Source: Amyelois transitella
Taxonomy: Eukaryota > Arthropoda > Insecta > Lepidoptera > Pyralidae
Direction: 5' to 3'
Length of the DNA: 64,000 nt
Assembly (NCBI RefSeq): GCF_032362555.1
Contig: NC_083513.1
Span: 7,502,001-7,566,000 of the forward strand
Shown here: positions 19,700-33,269 of the stretch, in pieces
Layout of the letters: every line of letters begins with the position of its first letter
Position numbering within the stretch: position 1 is the stretch's first letter
Notes under the pieces: generated by a model
The model's database searches: none
What the model saw: only the letters and a program-made list of their open reading frames with translations
What the model was told of the DNA's origin: nothing
Position numbers and translations under genes: made by a program

Positions 19700-22600
19700 G
19701 GCAGAGACTCATGACCTAATATGTCATCAGAACGCCTTCGACTATATTAAGACATATTCTCAATGGCCTGCATATTAAATTATCATCATGTAATAAATGA
19801 CGAGTGAGGGAATAACCACTTTCACTTGTGTAACGTGACCTTCACGGAGGTTCTGCCTTACCCTCTCTTGGATCGTAATAGAGGGAAAACCCCGGGCTCC
19901 TTCCAAAACAGGATGCAACGCCTAACGCCTTGAGGATGATGATACAACTGAAAACGCCGAATTGAATGTGACATCCGACATTTTTCGCAAATTGGACGCC
20001 GTCGTAATCCAATGACTATAATTACCTATATTCAGGAAATTCTTGTTACAATTCGATAACAGTCCAATTACAGTCCAGTCTGCGTTCGTCCGACATACTA
20101 TCCAATAAATAATTGGATTAAATTCAGAAGGACGTTATAAAGGAATGTGTCGATAAGAGTTAATATTTTGGTGGCATTATTCCATTAATATTATACTGTC
20201 GTTATATTAACAGGTTAAATTTGAACTCATATACATATAAACTTATTATATACAAGATATGTTAAAACAAATAGACTTAAATTGAAATCAAATAATATAG
20301 AAATAGGAAATTAGCTTTTTTTAAAAAAAATTATAGTATCTGTTGCAGCATAGATATACGTTAAATATTTAAAAAATTGCACTCGTTATCGCTGATATAA
20401 ATGCTTATAATACGTAAACAAAGCGTAAAATATCTTAGTCATATTATTGCAATTTTTTATGAACAAAAATATAATATTAAGATTATATTTTTGTTCATAA
20501 ATACTACATTTATAATGAAATAGGAATTTTGATATAAATTTTTTTCTAGCCAGGCCCCGGAAAAATGACTCGTTAAAAAATATAAATTTCTACATAGTAT
20601 TAGATAAAATCAGAAACTTTAAGAGAAATATTTAGTTTATTGCTAATTCTGTAACATTAGATCAGTACTCTCCTTTAAGTACAAATGATACCGAACACCA
20701 CATTCCGTTTTGTTGTCAAATTGACTAACAGTCCAATTTACCCGCGGCGCAGAAACTGAATACTAATTGGGTCCGATGTTCGAGAAATTTCCAAACGAAT
20801 ATAGTTTTATAAAGAGATTTTGTAATTACAAAAAGTAGCAGTCCTTTTATATTTTCCATCTGATCAATTGTATTTTTCAAGGCACATTCTGCAGCCAATA
20901 TGAACCTGGTATTTCTCTTTTTAGATAAAAATGGCGAATTAAAACCGAAAATTAATTCAATTAACCAACCAGACTTTGAAAATGTTATTGAAATGTCAGG
21001 TGTGGAATTAATATATGATACCTATTCAGTTCAATTCAAATCTTTATTGGATATCATATGCTCGTAATGACACACTCGTATGACTCTAGTACTTCCTGGA
21101 AATTCCATATATTTGCAGTTACTTTGATACAAATATGCAAATAGCGTTTTCGTGCACCTTACAGTTGCATTGAGCCTTCTTTGCACCAATCGTCAAAGCG
21201 AAGCCTTTTTCTCTCATTAACATTTTCCCTCGTTATCCGTGTAGTGATTTGATTCAAAAGAAAGATAGTATAAAGGTTATCTGTTTGTAAATTAAAGTAT
21301 TATTAATTCTGTGCTAATTTACCCTAACAACAGGACCCCAATTATTTTCGTGTAAGTTGTCGTAGTTAAATTGCGTACATTTTCATAACGACACCAATTT
21401 CCGTAATTGTTCATGTGGGCTATTCAGAAGTTTCGAATTTCCCCTAATAACTGCGTTTATTTAGTTGTTAGGGATAATAATCTTGTACACATTATATTTT
21501 GTCATTGAAAATTAGGTGTTTTAATTTCAAAAGTAAATCAATGATTATGATTAACTTAATCATAATTATAGAAGCATCGCTCAAAGAACTTATATAACTG
21601 TATAATACTCGTATTTTAATATGTTAACATGAAAATTACATGTGCTTGATGATCACATAGCGTGTAGACTTGAATATTAAATGAAAACCTACTTGCTTGA
21701 TTTCATAAGACGTAATAATACAGTTCAATGCAAATATTGCAACCTTATTCCAGGTGAACGGGTAACTTTACAAAATTCAGTTAGGAAACTTTATCTTCAC
21801 GTCATAAAAATGGTAAAATATTGCGTTATAATGAGGTTGCAAGAAGTTTCCTCTTAACTTCATCTTGGTAGTGTCTTAAGTTACTTTTGAGTTTTACTGT
21901 CTGCTCGACTAACATGATGGACTGTGAAAGATGTTTTGATACTTAGAGATGCTTTCTGATAATGATCTTAGATAGTTAATCAGGATATGTTTTGTTCCGA
22001 AAGTGTCATAATAAGAGTATAATCACTATAGCGATTTATGGTTATAAAATAGAGCTTTAAGACTACAGTTTGTCGCGTTAATATTTTATGCGCTTCCAGT
22101 CTTACGACCCGCAGTATTATAGGGACTCACGTTCTTGTTTGGGGCCACTATAAAGCAAGCGTGTTATAAGAACATATAAGTATTTTTTTTAATAATTCAG
22201 CTGTTACTTCCAGCATGTACAATTATAACATTCTTCTTATACAAATTTCAACCTTCGCCGTTATCAAAAACCATCTTTGATATGTTTCCTCCTAAGACAC
22301 GCGTGAATAGAAACGTGCGTTCAGAATACCTTTTCAAGACGGTGTAACATTGAATAGGAATTCACGCTGAATGGTGAGGCCTGTTAGAACGAATGGGGAG
22401 ATAAAAAACATATTCTGTTGCTACAAATAAGGGTGAGAGAGAAAGAAAAGCTGCATGTTCTAAAGCTCGTAGCAGGAAGCTCGCCGTCCGCTACATCCGC
22501 CCTGTCTGCTTTTGAAAGCCTTTTAGTTCAATTTAGCGTAAAAAAGAGACCAACCGCCCCATTCCTGTGTTTTATGCCACTTGGGAAATTGCTTTCATCA

Positions 22601-23330
22601 CGACTGTATTGGCAGTAATTTGTGACGATTTATTTGTAAAACATTTTTGCGAGATAATTTATTGGTAGGTACCTTTTTAGGAACACGTTTTTATCTGCCC
22701 TGCGGAGATACTATGGGACCGTTTTACTAACTGTATGAGTGAGCTATATCTGATATTCTATAATTTTTTTAAACTTTTTTTTTAATGACGTAATTTGAAC
22801 TTACATAAGTGATAATTATGAGCATTTAGTAAATTGTATTATTTTCAGTCTTTTTAATGCTTTTGTTGTAAAATTTGGAAAATATGAATAAATTTTATTA
22901 AAACATTTAGTTTTCCGTAAAGATCGATTTAGAAAAAGGGGCTTAAAGTTGGGCTTAAAGTATTATTTTCAGTTCACCAGGCTTTATATCCGAATATTAC
23001 ACTTATATTCATTTCACATGTTTCTAACGAAGTTGAATAACCATCCAGAAATTTATTGACCAGCATTGTCACATTCACTTTGGTAATCACATGATTACGT
23101 TTGACAAGAAAATGGGACTAGGCGTTCGTAAAGAGCTAATGCGTAGGCCTAATCCCGTAAAATTGGCTAGAGTTTCATAGGATTACGTGCCGGTCAGCGC
23201 CCACACAAATACCTTCACATTTGCTACACACAACCCTCGGTATTTTCATAATTTTTGAGTTGTCATCTCAATTTCAGGTGAAATGATTTTAAAAAGTTTT
23301 AAATTGTATTGGTTTCCTACAAAGTACGAG
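19700..23330. other. Spacer, nothing recognised except a hairpin
   Basis: AT-rich, no gene or known repeat; contains the 20456-20501 hairpin. 19790-19930 is GC-richer (CTTCACGGAGGTTCTGCC) and may be an unplaced repeat. Confidence 0.45.
20456..20501. repeat. Perfect hairpin, 20-bp arms, 6-nt loop
   Basis: Arms 20456-20475 and 20482-20501 (core GAACAAAAATATAAT) are exactly complementary; loop ATTAAG. Confidence 0.95.
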
Positions 23331-23461
23331 AGATTGTAGTAAGTATAAAGAGATAGTCTCTGCCAATCCCTCTGGTAATAACTTGATCTCAGATAATAGA
23401 AAATAAAAAAATTACTTAGTTAGTATCTCTATGGTAAAGGCTTTCCGGACGTGTGTGACTT

Positions 23462-23510
23462 TTAAAATGAAGACTTCAAACGGACTTTCCGTTTGAAGTC
23501 TTCATTTTAA
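23462..23510. repeat. Perfect hairpin, 23-bp arms, 3-nt loop
   Basis: Arms 23462-23484 and 23488-23510 are exactly complementary (core GAAGACTTCAAACGGA, loop CTT). No flanking repeat family explains it. Confidence 0.95.
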
Positions 23511-23554
23511 TTCAAGACGTAAACGACTCATTAATTCATTAATCATGAAAGAAG

Positions 23555-23630
23555 TATGCAGAGATGGTGGCAAGTGAAAAGATGTGGTTTCTGCCTACTT
23601 CTCCGGGAACAAGGATTGATTTTATGTATG
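23555..23630 (+). repeat. RTE-like 3' end (family B) fragment
   Basis: AGTATGCAGAGATGGTGGCA, GTGGTTTCTGCCTACTTCTC, GATTGATTTTATGTATGAAT: the same terminus, diverged. A weaker trace of the same (AGATAGTCTCTGCC) lies at 23348-23372. Confidence 0.65.
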
Positions 23631-23639
23631 AATGTAGTT

Positions 23640-25799
23640 CATAATTTGTATTGTCCAAAAAGTTGCCACCTTGTATCTTCTTGTGAGCAAGATGTTGGCC
23701 AATTACGTCAAGGTCCAATGTGAACAGAAAAAATCTACAAAATAAAAATCTCACACTATGAAAGTTTTGACATGTATAAAGCACATACAAAAGACAATCT
23801 AGTCTTAGTACCTACTGTACACCCAAGGCCATGAAAGCAATAAGCACGAAATTTGGCGAATGTGTCCTATATAACAAAGACTACCAATTTACTATGCGAG
23901 TCTTTGAAATAAATTTACCGCTTGTTCAAATCTCATATACGAGTAATAATAAGGATATTCTAGCTTACTAGAAATGGCACGTGTATGGAGCCTATATTAC
24001 CTTTTTTACGCACATTTCTTTTTAACCTGCTTCTATAACTTTTATATGGCGTAAGCGAAATTATATTTCTTTGTAATTGCGTATACATACGCATACACTT
24101 ACCACTTAATACTTAGAGGATAAACAGAGCCAAAATCACAAGATGTAAGACCACGTTTAGTTCAATGGCTTATTAATGGAATTGAAATTCAGATATAGAC
24201 AGGATACAATTATGGCGCCGTAGAGTAAAATCCGATACATCACCTTTGTTATTACAACGACAAAATAAAATAAACAAGTGAATCGCAATAGTTATTGAAC
24301 CATTACGAGTTCAAATTACCTTCTTTTAAAAACAGAACATTTGAATTGGAAATAAGAAAATAATGGGTGCCGTTAGAAATAAAATCAACCGTCGCCCCAT
24401 TATTCCAGTTGTTTGTGATGTGAACGTGATTGGAGTGAACGAACAAAAGAATATTGTTCAGGGCTAAAGGCGCTTATCCATTAATGTTCAAAGACTTGCG
24501 ATTTACCAGAAAAACTTGTCATACAAATGTCCCTGTTTCCGCGAAGATCTATGGATTTTTATTTGATACCGAAAATTAATATGAGTGTCTGCTTATTCCC
24601 AGAATTTGTAAATTTCCATCAAAATATTCAAAACAGTACTTAATAATAATGTCTTAATGACTATGGACACGCCTAAACTTATGACTAAAGAAAGCTGAAT
24701 AAGTAAGTAATTAGAGGTAACTCTTATATTTTTGGGTCATACGTCGGTTGTAGAAGAACCTTCATACAGAAATTTCGAAAATATATACTGAAACAAAGAG
24801 TAAAATTTAAAATTTGACGCACTCTGAAAATTAACAAATTTTTACCAAAAAAATTCAGTTACAAAAGCTAAACAGGCATCCAATGTTGTTGTGGAGTGAT
24901 GGCCTTATGAAAATCTGCCCTTGATGAGATTTCTACGAGTATTATTATGATAATAATCGTTACTGTACGGTATTTGCGGATAATAGTTTCCGTGTTCCCT
25001 TTATTAAACACAAAGACATGAGGGAAAATTCGGGATAGTGGGTACAGTCGGCGGCAAAAGCTGTCGATCGTCTTCTTTAAGATCGGAACAGTATGATGTA
25101 AAGTTCTACATAGTTGCATGCCCAATTTTGTCGTTAACTGTACAAGGAAAATATCAAATATTGGTTTTGTGTCGTGTTGTGAAGTCGTGATGGATGGGAA
25201 AGGCAGTCAATTTTCTCCGCCTCATTTATCTGCAGGGCTTCAATTACTATATGTATATTTAGATACTTCTACTGTGTTTTATTTCCCACATGTATTAGAC
25301 TAAAATAAAACATAGTAAGTTACATAAGTTACATATGGCTTTTTGTATGTAACCTTATTACAACCAAAATATATGATTTATGATGAAAAATTTGAGTAAA
25401 TATATTGAAATTTTTTGAGTAATGAAAAAATCATCATGCAAACACTGAAGTAAAATTTAGGATATAATGAAGTCATTAACACTGGATACAAATAACAAAA
25501 TGGGCTATGGTGATATCAGCAATAGCTGTGAAATGATATTTAAGTACTTGAGGCGTAGTTCCATAATGTTTTTGATATGATAAGTCTACAAAAATGTCGG
25601 CAAAACTCAAATTTTTAATCCTAACAATAATACTCGAAAAGGCAATTCTGATCAGAATAGTCAGATAAAACGTAGAAAACTTGAAAACAGCATTTGTTTA
25701 GACACAAAGACGCTATCTGTAATAGCATCGTTGTTGGCAAAGCTTTAAAATATAAAAAGAATAGAAGCTACTTTAAAAAATTTGGGATATAAGAAGATA
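23640..25799. other. Spacer, one diverged repeat
   Basis: Only the diverged ACAT copy at 24085-24205 was recognised. Confidence 0.4.
24085..24205 (+). repeat. ACAT repeat (family A), strongly diverged
   Basis: AGAGGATAAACAGAGCCAAA, AAGACCACGTTTAGTTCAAT, GGAATTGAAATTCAGATA follow the order of the unit with many changes. Confidence 0.5.
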
Positions 25800-26010
25800 T
25801 AATAAGGAATAGAAAAGGGAATTCTCAGATGGTTTGGTCAAATGGCGAGGTTAAGTTGACTGAGCTAACATGCAAGGCTAGTATGGAAACGTAAAAGAAG
25901 ACCAAGACGAGCGCGCTTTGAGTCAATTAGAGAGGCCCTACGCTGACGCCAATGGGCAAAAGTCAGGTCAAGAGGACCCAAAACTTACATGAAATGAATT
26001 ATGAATGAAG
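25800..26010 (+). repeat. RTE-like LINE coding tail (family B), decayed
   Basis: Broken reading GILRWFGQMARLS, then KRRPRRARFESIREALR, then AKVRSRGPKTYMK follows the usual C-terminal sequence of RTE-type proteins (LRWFGHV..., R-rich linker, QVKSTRNRRACMKR), with several stops. It is the segment just upstream of the one preserved at 57560. Confidence 0.55.
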
Positions 26011-29000
26011 AGAAAACAAGAGTATTATGCATTTTAAGATCGTTATAAGCAAAAATATGTAGTCTATGTCTGAAAAACGTAGTAGATATAAAATATATTA
26101 ACAAACATAAATAAAATTTGTCTTTATCGTTTAGGTTACTCATCTTCTTGAATGAATAGAATGCAAAAAGTTGTCTAAAATGAAACATGGAACATTAAAT
26201 TATCAAATCGATTTGTGTGATATAATTTAAATTTATTATTCACGTCTTCAAGTTGCAACTTTATTCACACTTTATTTTGGACAAGCTTGGATAACATAAA
26301 TGTAGTTGTTTTCTATTTCTCTTATCATTGTTATCGGGAAAATGTGAAAATGTTTTCAAACCTGGAAACCTGGCTTATCGGGTTACACCTCGAGAGCAAT
26401 ATACTGAGCACATATGTTTCGTTAGTGTTTCTTATTTTAATTTGTATGTATAGCCTTTATATAATAAACAAAGGGCTATAAGCCCGCTCTTTGTACTGTA
26501 CTATTGTTTTATATTTGTTTATTATTAAACTATTAAGCATTTACTGACTTTCTTATTATAAAAGAAAATATTGTTATAAAATGTGTCGCAAAATTTAGAT
26601 TTGATAGGAGAAAGAAAACCATAATAGAATTCAAGGAATGTTGAAGTATTTTTAACCTAAAAAAATATTACTACTTGGTAAACATTATTGATATGCCTTA
26701 ATTTTTTTAACCAGTATAACCTACTTTTATCTAACGTAATTTAAGTGATAATCGTATTTTCGTCTGTACTTCTGTAGACATATCGTATCTTAAAATTACG
26801 TATGCGAAAAACATTTTGAGTGTTTTCAGAAATTAAACCCTAGTAGTAGTTGGCATAATAATCATAATAACTATAAGCTATTAATAGTAAAGTTTAATTG
26901 ATACTGGGACTTCCAAAGCATCGACGGTCATAATGCTTTTTGTAGTTAACGTTCAAAGTTTAGTTATAAATCTCGCAAGATGTTGCCTTAAGTTTTTGCT
27001 AACGGCCCTCTGTACCTTGACCAAACTTCCTCCTACTTCAGAATTCTATTACTTTGGTACGATAAGTTTTTATAAGAAACTATATTATTTACAGTCCTTG
27101 ATACGTATCGATCAATTATTTACTAGCTTGGCTTATTTTAATGTATTTTCGAATATATGTTCTTACGTAATAAATACTCGTAGATGTCCATATAAATCCA
27201 TATTATATCCATATAACACTAATTATTATAATTTTTATGATGGATTCTAAGTTCGTCTGCAGAAATTCAGTTAGTCCAATAATTGAGTTTTACTATCTGC
27301 GTGAGATGAGAAACAACAGTTACAAATTATGTTTACAACATATCACCAGGTATAAATACTTTTATTTCCTTAGTCTCATTTTACGACATACATGGAAAAC
27401 CGTTCAATAAATGACTGCGATAATTCACCTTTTTCCACAGCAATCCAGAGCCACGCGATGCATTAAAGTTTGTTTGACAAAATACCCAAAGTACTACCTT
27501 TGCTCACGTTTCGTACATGTGCGCTCAGTTTGAGCGGTAAGCAAACTCTCCGTGCAAGTGGTTTGTCAATACAACTGGAGGCTTTTGGTTACACAGCCTT
27601 GCAAAATACACGCCTTTGTGGCACTAAGTATCGGTACAGGAGTCAATACAAACATAGAGAGTATTTTTGTATTGGTCTATACGTACGCTATATCACGATG
27701 CATTTTACACAAAGTACACATTTTGCACAAATTTTATTCATGGTTATTTGCTTTTGAAAAGCTTTTGCCTGTCAGAACCTTAACGGAACTTCCAACTTTA
27801 TGTTTTCTTAGTACAAAATCTCACACCCACGCTTCAAACATAATGCACTTGCTTATCAGAACCTCATTTTGTTGACTCGGCTAACTTTATGTTTCCTTTT
27901 GATTTTATTAAGCTTTATTAAAGTTTTGCAATGGAAGAAGAGAAAAATCTTTTATTAAGAAATATAATTTATTTGGAACTTTCCATTAAATATAAATTAA
28001 TGTCAATTTTGTGTTTTTGGTTCGTTTGTAAAGACTTTATTGCATATAAAAAAAATACAATATAATTAATGGACTTAAAAAATTGAAAAATAATCCATAT
28101 TATTAAACCACTATCTTTATTCTGTATGTGGACTACGACGAAATAAATCACATCTGTTATTGCCCTTTCTATGCAATATAACAACCATCATAAATATGCT
28201 ATCCCTATAAAACCGTCTGTTTGAATATATTTTTGCTCATGTGGCACTGAGATGAGGGAATTGAATGTCTATTGATACAGATATCAGGTGTTTATTCAGC
28301 TTTCTAAGTCCACGCTGAAATACTTAACTCATATGCTTTTGCGAAGTGCTTGCTTTGGATACAGAAAATCAGAGAATTTCTAAGTTTATTTAAGCCCTAA
28401 GTTATAAAAACATTTATTTCATCCCCACTTACTCTCTTTATATGACCTGTTAATTTATAAAATTGAAATAGCCATAAGTAAGCCTATATTAAGCATAGCA
28501 TAGTATTTGGCTTGGCATGTAAACTGAAAAGATCACGAAAAAAAGTTCTAGAACACTTCAAATGATTTCGAAAAAAAATTGCTATAGAATTTTTACATTT
28601 TACAGTGGCTATACCTAATAAAAAAATATATAACTGGAATTGTATCTATTCTGCCAGGGAGTGCAATATTTTACAATCACTTTATAAATTTTCTCGGCGA
28701 TCCCAGACGTACCTCGCAATATCATGGTTAGAAAAAGCAGGCGTCTAGCAGTCGGTCTGTTGGCTTGTTACACGCTGCAATAACTTTAGATGAATAAAAC
28801 TAAACTTTTCTGGATCCAAGATCTTCGTCGGGAGCCTCTAGAGATTTCGATTTCGATTCAATAGTTTATATCACTCAAAGATAGAGTTGGAACTCTTAAA
28901 ATGAAATGTATTCGTGATGTATACCAGTATTTGAACTTAAACTTTTTAAACTATTTCGAAACTTGTTTGAGAGCATCAGTTTGTATCAATTTCAGACGAG

Positions 29001-29037
29001 ACATTTGCTTGGTAATCTGGCCCGGGGGTTCAGAATT
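26011..29037. other. AT-rich spacer, nothing recognised
   Basis: Several frames of 60-107 codons (for example 26933-27250 and 27470-27875) show no family signature, no paired splice sites and T-rich composition; treated as chance. Confidence 0.45.
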
Positions 29038-29120
29038 TGGGCGATGGGCTAGCATCCTGTCACTATCTTAATCTCAATTCTATCATAACAGCTAAACGTG
29101 GTCTTTCAGTTTTTTCGGAA
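29038..29120 (-). repeat. ACAT repeat (family A) central fragment, minus strand
   Basis: GGGCGATGGGCTAGCATCCT, CACTATCTTAATCTCAATTC, GCTAAACGTGGTCTTTCAG: the reverse of the unit's middle. Confidence 0.75.
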
Positions 29121-29649
29121 CAATTGTCGCTGATCTTTATCGCTGAATTAAATGAAAATTCTTCGCCTGAGCTAATGACGTGGTGTATATATTGATTTGG
29201 CCACGAATAGCAAACATTTAGTATTTCCACTCAATTAAATTACTCGCTGGGACCGAAACGGCGGGCAGTAGATTTAATCACAAGACATTTGGTTTGGCAT
29301 CGTGTGTAATTTCCCACGGGCTGCGGCCAACCGCGATTATTTCCTCTCCGAAACAGATGTTGTTTTATTTCGATTATGTTCCATTTTTTACCGTGTCCCT
29401 GGAGCAAACAAACTTCGGTGGTTTGTCCTGAAACTGGATTTTCATCATTTTTGCTCAGTAACATAAAAAATAACTTGAAGCAAATTGACTGTACTTTAAA
29501 AATAATAATAAGTAGCCATTTTAGGAATTAACATAAATAGGTACATCACGTCTTTATCCTATACGGCGATCATCTAGTCTCCTACGACGTCCAGAAGAAT
29601 ACTTAGTTGTATGGTCCTATACACTTAGAATTATAATACGTACCTACAT

Positions 29650-29735
29650 ACATTTCCCTTGCGTGGTAGTCTGCTACCCCGCAAGGCAAATCCCAACAGT
29701 CTAGAAAAGGCTGAAAGGCCACGTTCAGCTGTATG
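29650..29735 (+). repeat. ACAT repeat (family A) 5' fragment with fold-back insertion
   Basis: CCCAACAGTCTAGAAAAGG and GGCCACGTTCAGCTGTATG are normal unit sequence. Before them, CCTTGCGTGGTAG is followed by TCTG and then its near-perfect reverse complement CTACCCCGCAAGG, which sister copies do not have (arms 29652-29669 and 29674-29691, two mismatches). Confidence 0.78.
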
Positions 29736-29739
29736 ATTT

Positions 29740-32259
29740 TTTATTTAATTCAAAAACTAACATTATATTTTCAAAAACATTAGTACTATTTTCTACTCAA
29801 CTACGTTGCTCGGGATTAAGCGAGACCTTTTTTATGCTTAAGCATGGTATTATTCTAGGTAACAAATATTATGATAAGAGATATTTTTCTCGACCCAGCT
29901 TATGTAAAGCGGGGATCGTAATCGCCTCGGCTTGAGCTCACTTTTTCATAGCAAAGATCAAGTAAATATTGAGTGAGAGCAAAGTGTAGGACTTATTTTT
30001 AAACCGAAAGATACCTTTCCTTCTAAAAATAAGTACCTTTACAAAAATATCTTGAATAAGGAGAGCATTGATCGACCCTTCGAGCGTCTCTGTATGAAAG
30101 GCAGATAATAACGGTAAGTATATATTGCATATATATAAAACTTGAAAGAAGTACAAGACTGATAATAATGGCAAATACGAGATGTATTTTTATTATTATC
30201 AGTCTTATATAGAGTGTTTATTTTTGTATGCAATAAAAACCATGAAAACTCATAGAACCAATGTTACTTGATTTGTTTACCCTTGCAGTCTTTAACTCGT
30301 TATACGATATCAATTACCCTGTATACAAAGATAAGTTGATAAACATGAAATATAATGCAGCAGTGATGATAATTACTTACCTACTTGTTGAATAAATTAA
30401 TAATGCGCAATGCTTGTCAAATATTCTGGTGATTAATATATTCATTTTTTACCTTTATGTTTCAACAATAGCGTAATTTTACTGATCCCCATTAAATTCC
30501 AGCTATATATTTCCCATTTGAAGGTTTTATAGGTGTTAATTATTAAAATTTTACCAAATTAGCTATTCCCTGTATAAATGTACGAGATTATGCTTACGTG
30601 GAAAATTCTGCTAATTTCCGTTCCCGTAGGAATTTCAGGAAATCCTCTCTTAGTGCAACGCACCACATAAGGAAACTATAAACTAAATTACGAATCATAA
30701 CCAGCGGTTTGGTATCGCGCTGATGTATCAGTCGATCAATGTCCTCTATAAATAGATTGTAATCGATATAGTTATATATACTACACACTGATATGGATAA
30801 CAAAAACAGCAGTATCATTATGGAGCAATTCGTTATAATTAACGAAGGAATATACTGACAAAATAGCTTGTTTATCCAACCCCATACGAACGTGATACGA
30901 GGTAATCGAATTTCTGCCTACAACAACAAATTATGATTTGCTCAATTATAGCCCACTAATTGAGCCAAACGTGTTGGGAATATTATATGCCATTAATTGT
31001 TTGGTTTTAATATGGAAACACGATATTAGAATGTTAATTCGTATCGTTTTTATATAAATATCTCAGTATTAATAATATTTACTTTGTTAACTCGAATTTT
31101 ATTTGATTTGTGTAGCTTTTTTAACTACATTAACTTGAATATTGATTTGTTTCTCAAATGGACATGCAACATGACACATATCATTTAGTTGTCAGGGCTC
31201 TTGAATTGACTCTTTCAGAATAGGAAAAAACACTTTTTTTGTCTAATATCTCTTAGATATATCTTTCAAAAAAGGAATATACAAAAAAGACGTCGAAAAG
31301 TCAAACATTTTTAACAACTGCGATTAAGGAAAACATTAGTCAAGGATACATTGTTTACAAGTGAAGAGAAACCCTAACAGAACAATGTATGAGCGGATGT
31401 CTGCATGTATGTGTCTACCAGTGTCCCGCTCAATCCCCGTTTCCTGTACTGCTGTAGAATCTCAAAGAAACAAAACGGTCCATAGCCGGATGTGCCTTGA
31501 TAAGGAAACCGGAAGATCCCGGCTAACGAACATAACAACCAACGACCAGTAAAGGCAGACCCCTCATGCCAAAACATGGAAACCTAGTGAGCCTATAAAT
31601 GCTCGTGTTCAAAAGGACGGGGAAGGTCGAGTTAAATTAGTTGCTACACATGCTAATGTTCGAGTGTAGGTAATCCTTGTAAGTGAAGTGGAGAAAAACT
31701 GCCTTTGATACTTTTTTCAAGTGTACTTGTTAAACATGAAGTTACTTATATGTTAATATATTTTACTTATCGTAATATTATAATTTAGTATTTAATTTAG
31801 AACAATTGATTCTTTTGTTTCTAATTTAGGAAAAAAAAATACTCGTATACATCATCAATCATTGCTCAATTTTGTGATGTCCGTTTAAGCTTGCCAATTG
31901 CTTGTTTTCATCTGTTACTCTCGTGGCTCGTTGTATGTCTCGGATATAACCCGACAACTATAAAAGTAAAAATAGTAAGTTATTTATTTCGATTTATGTA
32001 AGTATAACCCATAACGTTAACACTACTCAGTAACATTTTCATTGCCCAAGCATAAGGGCAAAAAGATTATTTTTCTCCACCAATATGTATGTTGTAAGTG
32101 TGCCAAAATAAATCTCTCGAGGTTTTTGCATCTGCGTCGTTTCCACTCCATCTCTTCTGCGACTTTTAGATAAATCATTTAATTTAGTTAACTGATCAGT
32201 ATCTGACAGATAATATATTAGTCAATTAACCTAGTATCAACCACGAAAATCCAAAGTCT
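29740..32259. other. Spacer, nothing recognised
   Basis: 31360-31660 is GC-richer with a 63-codon frame of unknown nature. No gene model could be built. Confidence 0.4.
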
Positions 32260-32415
32260 AGACAACAGCGGCGAAATGGAACATAGCTCACACAATGAGC
32301 TATCGACGCGAAGCCACTAGAGGCCTACAACTGGCTTTTAGTGGTATAAAAGCGCGGAGAAATTGCTCTTATTGTTTTCCTACATTTCTCGAGCTTCAAA
32401 TTGTGTTTGAGATAA
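32260..32415 (+). promoter_or_regulatory. TATA-containing promoter-like segment, copy 1
   Basis: GTGGTATAAAAGCGCGGAGA (TATAAAAG at 32345-32352) preceded by ACGCGAAGCCACTAGAGGCC. It aligns with 33270-33400, so it is one of two related segments. No start codon with a coding frame follows, so a working gene promoter is doubtful. Confidence 0.35.
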
Positions 32416-32444
32416 AAGTTACATTCATATTAGTAGTAAAAATG

Positions 32445-32640
32445 GACCTTATTATTTACTGTTAATACCCGCTTGTATTCTAAGGTGAGGTGAACATTCA
32501 AGCAACTGGGTGTGTTACCAAGAATCAATAATGGCTCAGGTTCCCCTGCAAATGGTGCAGTCAGGTGGGAGTCCCCCAATCTAGGATATATGGTCCAGCA
32601 CGTACCCCGGGTCTCGGGCCAGTTAATATTTTTTGACATT
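32445..32640. other. GC-richer segment, probable unplaced repeat
   Basis: GGCTCAGGTTCCCCTGCAAA, GTGCAGTCAGGTGGGAGTCC, ACGTACCCCGGGTCTCGGG: compositionally unlike its flanks and open for 69 codons on the minus strand. It feels like mobile-element sequence, but I cannot name it. Confidence 0.3.
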
Positions 32641-32899
32641 AACCGGATATTGCGAAAGGGGTTATAAACCTTAGAAATTTCATGTACAAGATACCATCGT
32701 AAATAGTGATTTTAACGTAGGCGAGGAAGAACCTAGGTATGCTATTTTTAATTCCGTTTCACTCAAGCGTGGAGAGTATTTTATTTCTACCCACCCACGC
32801 CAGGTCGTAGGTCAATGACTCGAGTCTTTGACTCGAATGCTCTTCAAGACGATTCAATAAGTAACCAGCCACCTTTTAAGTTTTTTAATTTTCACTTTA

Positions 32900-33060
32900 T
32901 CCCAACTAATATTATAAATGCGTAAGATATTTATTTGTCTGTTTGTTAGCTTCTCACGGGTTATTTACTGAATTAAGGACAAAGGTTACCTTTCATCCCG
33001 ATAAAGCTATATTTCCCGTGGGATTAGCGACAAACCTGTACTTTTTGTAGGTGGCTATAA
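32900..33060 (+). mobile_element. Helitron-like fragment
   Basis: Starts TCCCAACTAATATTATAAAT after an A, like the 5' ends of the other Helitron-like copies, and contains the ATCCCGATAAAGC...CCCGTGGGATT segment usual for the family. A clear CTAG end was not found. Confidence 0.5.
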
Positions 33061-33269
33061 ATTCGTCGCTTATTGTAGATGGCGCTAAATTTATGCGGGC
33101 GAATCTGCGAGTTAAACATAGTTATCGCTAATAGCACGAAAGTATAGTACGTATATAGTTTTAAAAAAGCGACTCTCGTGTATCCTTTAAAAGTGCGGAT
33201 ATAAAAATATCAGAATTTTTAAAATGACAAAAATATATTCTGGTACAAAAAAATCACAATGCAGTACAA

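Noticed and set aside
27470-27875. Overlapping 95- and 107-codon ORFs
   Set aside because: Two frames of the same region, no family motif, no start context and no splice partner; taken as chance.
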